Below, piece after piece: positions 4,890-5,102 of a DNA stretch of 5,102 nt. The stretch spans positions 1 through 5,102 of the forward strand of contig DBLF01000067.1 in NCBI GenBank assembly GCA_002297965.1, in the 5' to 3' direction. This DNA comes from Candidatus Segatella papionis. Its GTDB lineage: Bacteria > Bacteroidota > Bacteroidia > Bacteroidales > Bacteroidaceae. A program made the position numbers and the translations under genes. The first letter of the stretch is position 1. The number at the start of each line of letters is the position of its first letter. The notes below the pieces were generated by a model, which was given only the letters and a program-made list of their open reading frames with translations, ran no database searches and was not told the origin of the DNA.

Positions 4890-5102
4890 GGGGTTGGATG
4901 CTTACTGATAACCTCTCTTTTCATTCTTTTTCTATTTGCTTATAAGAAGCAAACAGCATTCGTTAGGAAAAGAGTAGAATCTTATGCCAGGCAACATAAA
5001 GAGCGAAAGGATGTAATTAATGCGCCAGCCGACAAACAATCGCAACTCTGTTGCGTAGGCTCTTATCGGCAACCCCTTGCGGGTAAAGACTCCGCTGCCG
5101 AT
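4890..5102 (+). pseudogene. Possible small single-pass membrane protein, start frame-disrupted, cut by the right edge
   Basis: After a TAG at 4887-4889 the frame is open for 71 codons to the window end. It encodes a hydrophobic stretch (LLITSLFILFLFAY, 4902-4943), then a basic cytoplasmic-type segment (KKQTAFVRKRVESYARQHKE), then INAPADKQSQLCC and onwards. This is the order of a short N-terminal membrane anchor followed by a positive tail. No ATG lies in this frame; the ATG at 4898, preceded by AGGGGG, is in another frame that stops after 15 codons, and loss of the single C at 4901 would join ATG directly to the hydrophobic segment. The C-terminal part overlaps dense inverted repeats and may be non-coding. 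The same DNA is also open on the - strand from the edge for 56 codons, so coding status is uncertain. Confidence 0.3.
5028..5102. repeat. Cluster of nested and competing inverted repeats at the right edge
   Basis: CGCAAC (5041-5046) pairs with GTTGCG (5050-5055); ACCC (5072-5075) pairs with GGGT (5081-5084); ATCGGCA (5065-5071) pairs with TGCCGAT (5096-5102) enclosing the previous stem. GCCGA (5028-5032) could pair with TCGGC (5066-5070) instead, enclosing the first stem, so two folds are mutually exclusive. The element may continue past the window. It could be an RNA switch, an interspersed repeat or a recombination site; nothing identifies which. Confidence 0.4.

Noticed and set aside
1..5102. 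CRISPR array, tRNA, rRNA, integrase or transposase
   Set aside because: No regularly spaced direct repeats, no cloverleaf or rRNA-like stretch and no recombinase motif were seen on either strand.

Overview
The window looks like accessory DNA from a Bacteroidota chromosome, most likely Bacteroidales of the Prevotella/Segatella or Bacteroides kind. Two promoters match the Bacteroidota housekeeping form (TTTG, 20 bases, TAnnTTTG) exactly, start codons lack good Shine-Dalgarno sequences, and the protein families (NusG/UpxY-like regulator, PIN toxin with a small upstream antitoxin) are common in that phylum. Species cannot be fixed from the sequence alone.

Layout, all on the + strand. (1) 37-1638: intact superfamily 2 DEAD/DEAH helicase; its frame stays open to the left edge, so the start is uncertain. 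(2) 1639-2001: intergenic region with a clear promoter (1714-1745), a leader of about 250 bases with several hairpins, and a possible 40-codon leader ORF. (3) 2002-3359: long NusG/UpxY-like transcription elongation or antitermination factor (NGN and KOW domains plus a C-terminal extension of about 270 residues), broken by a one-base frameshift at a run of seven G at 2098-2104. (4) 3361-3660: what looks like a further small gene in the same direction, readable only across three frames. (5) 3694-4416: intact type II toxin-antitoxin operon with its own promoter (antitoxin 3752-3985, PIN-domain toxin 3997-4416). (6) 4429-4475: hairpin-forming spacer. (7) 4501-4837: a second small gene readable only across shifted frames, followed by a perfect 16-bp stem hairpin (4841-4876). 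(8) 4890-5102: possible small single-pass membrane protein, frame-disrupted at its start and running off the right edge through an inverted-repeat-rich segment.

How it fits together: the promoter, structured leader and NusG-like gene resemble the autoregulated head of a surface-polysaccharide operon as known for Bacteroides UpxY proteins, but no polysaccharide genes follow here. The regulator is either switched off by its G tract or decaying. The AT-richer toxin-antitoxin pair sits in the gap and may stabilise the region. The long intact frames (helicase, NusG body, toxin-antitoxin) carry no indels while the small flanking genes carry several, which suggests real gene decay more than uniform sequencing error; both readings remain open.

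There are no rRNA, tRNA, CRISPR or complete insertion-sequence signals. I see no clearly new multi-gene system. The strongest leads are the G-tract frameshift in the NusG-like gene and its structured leader.
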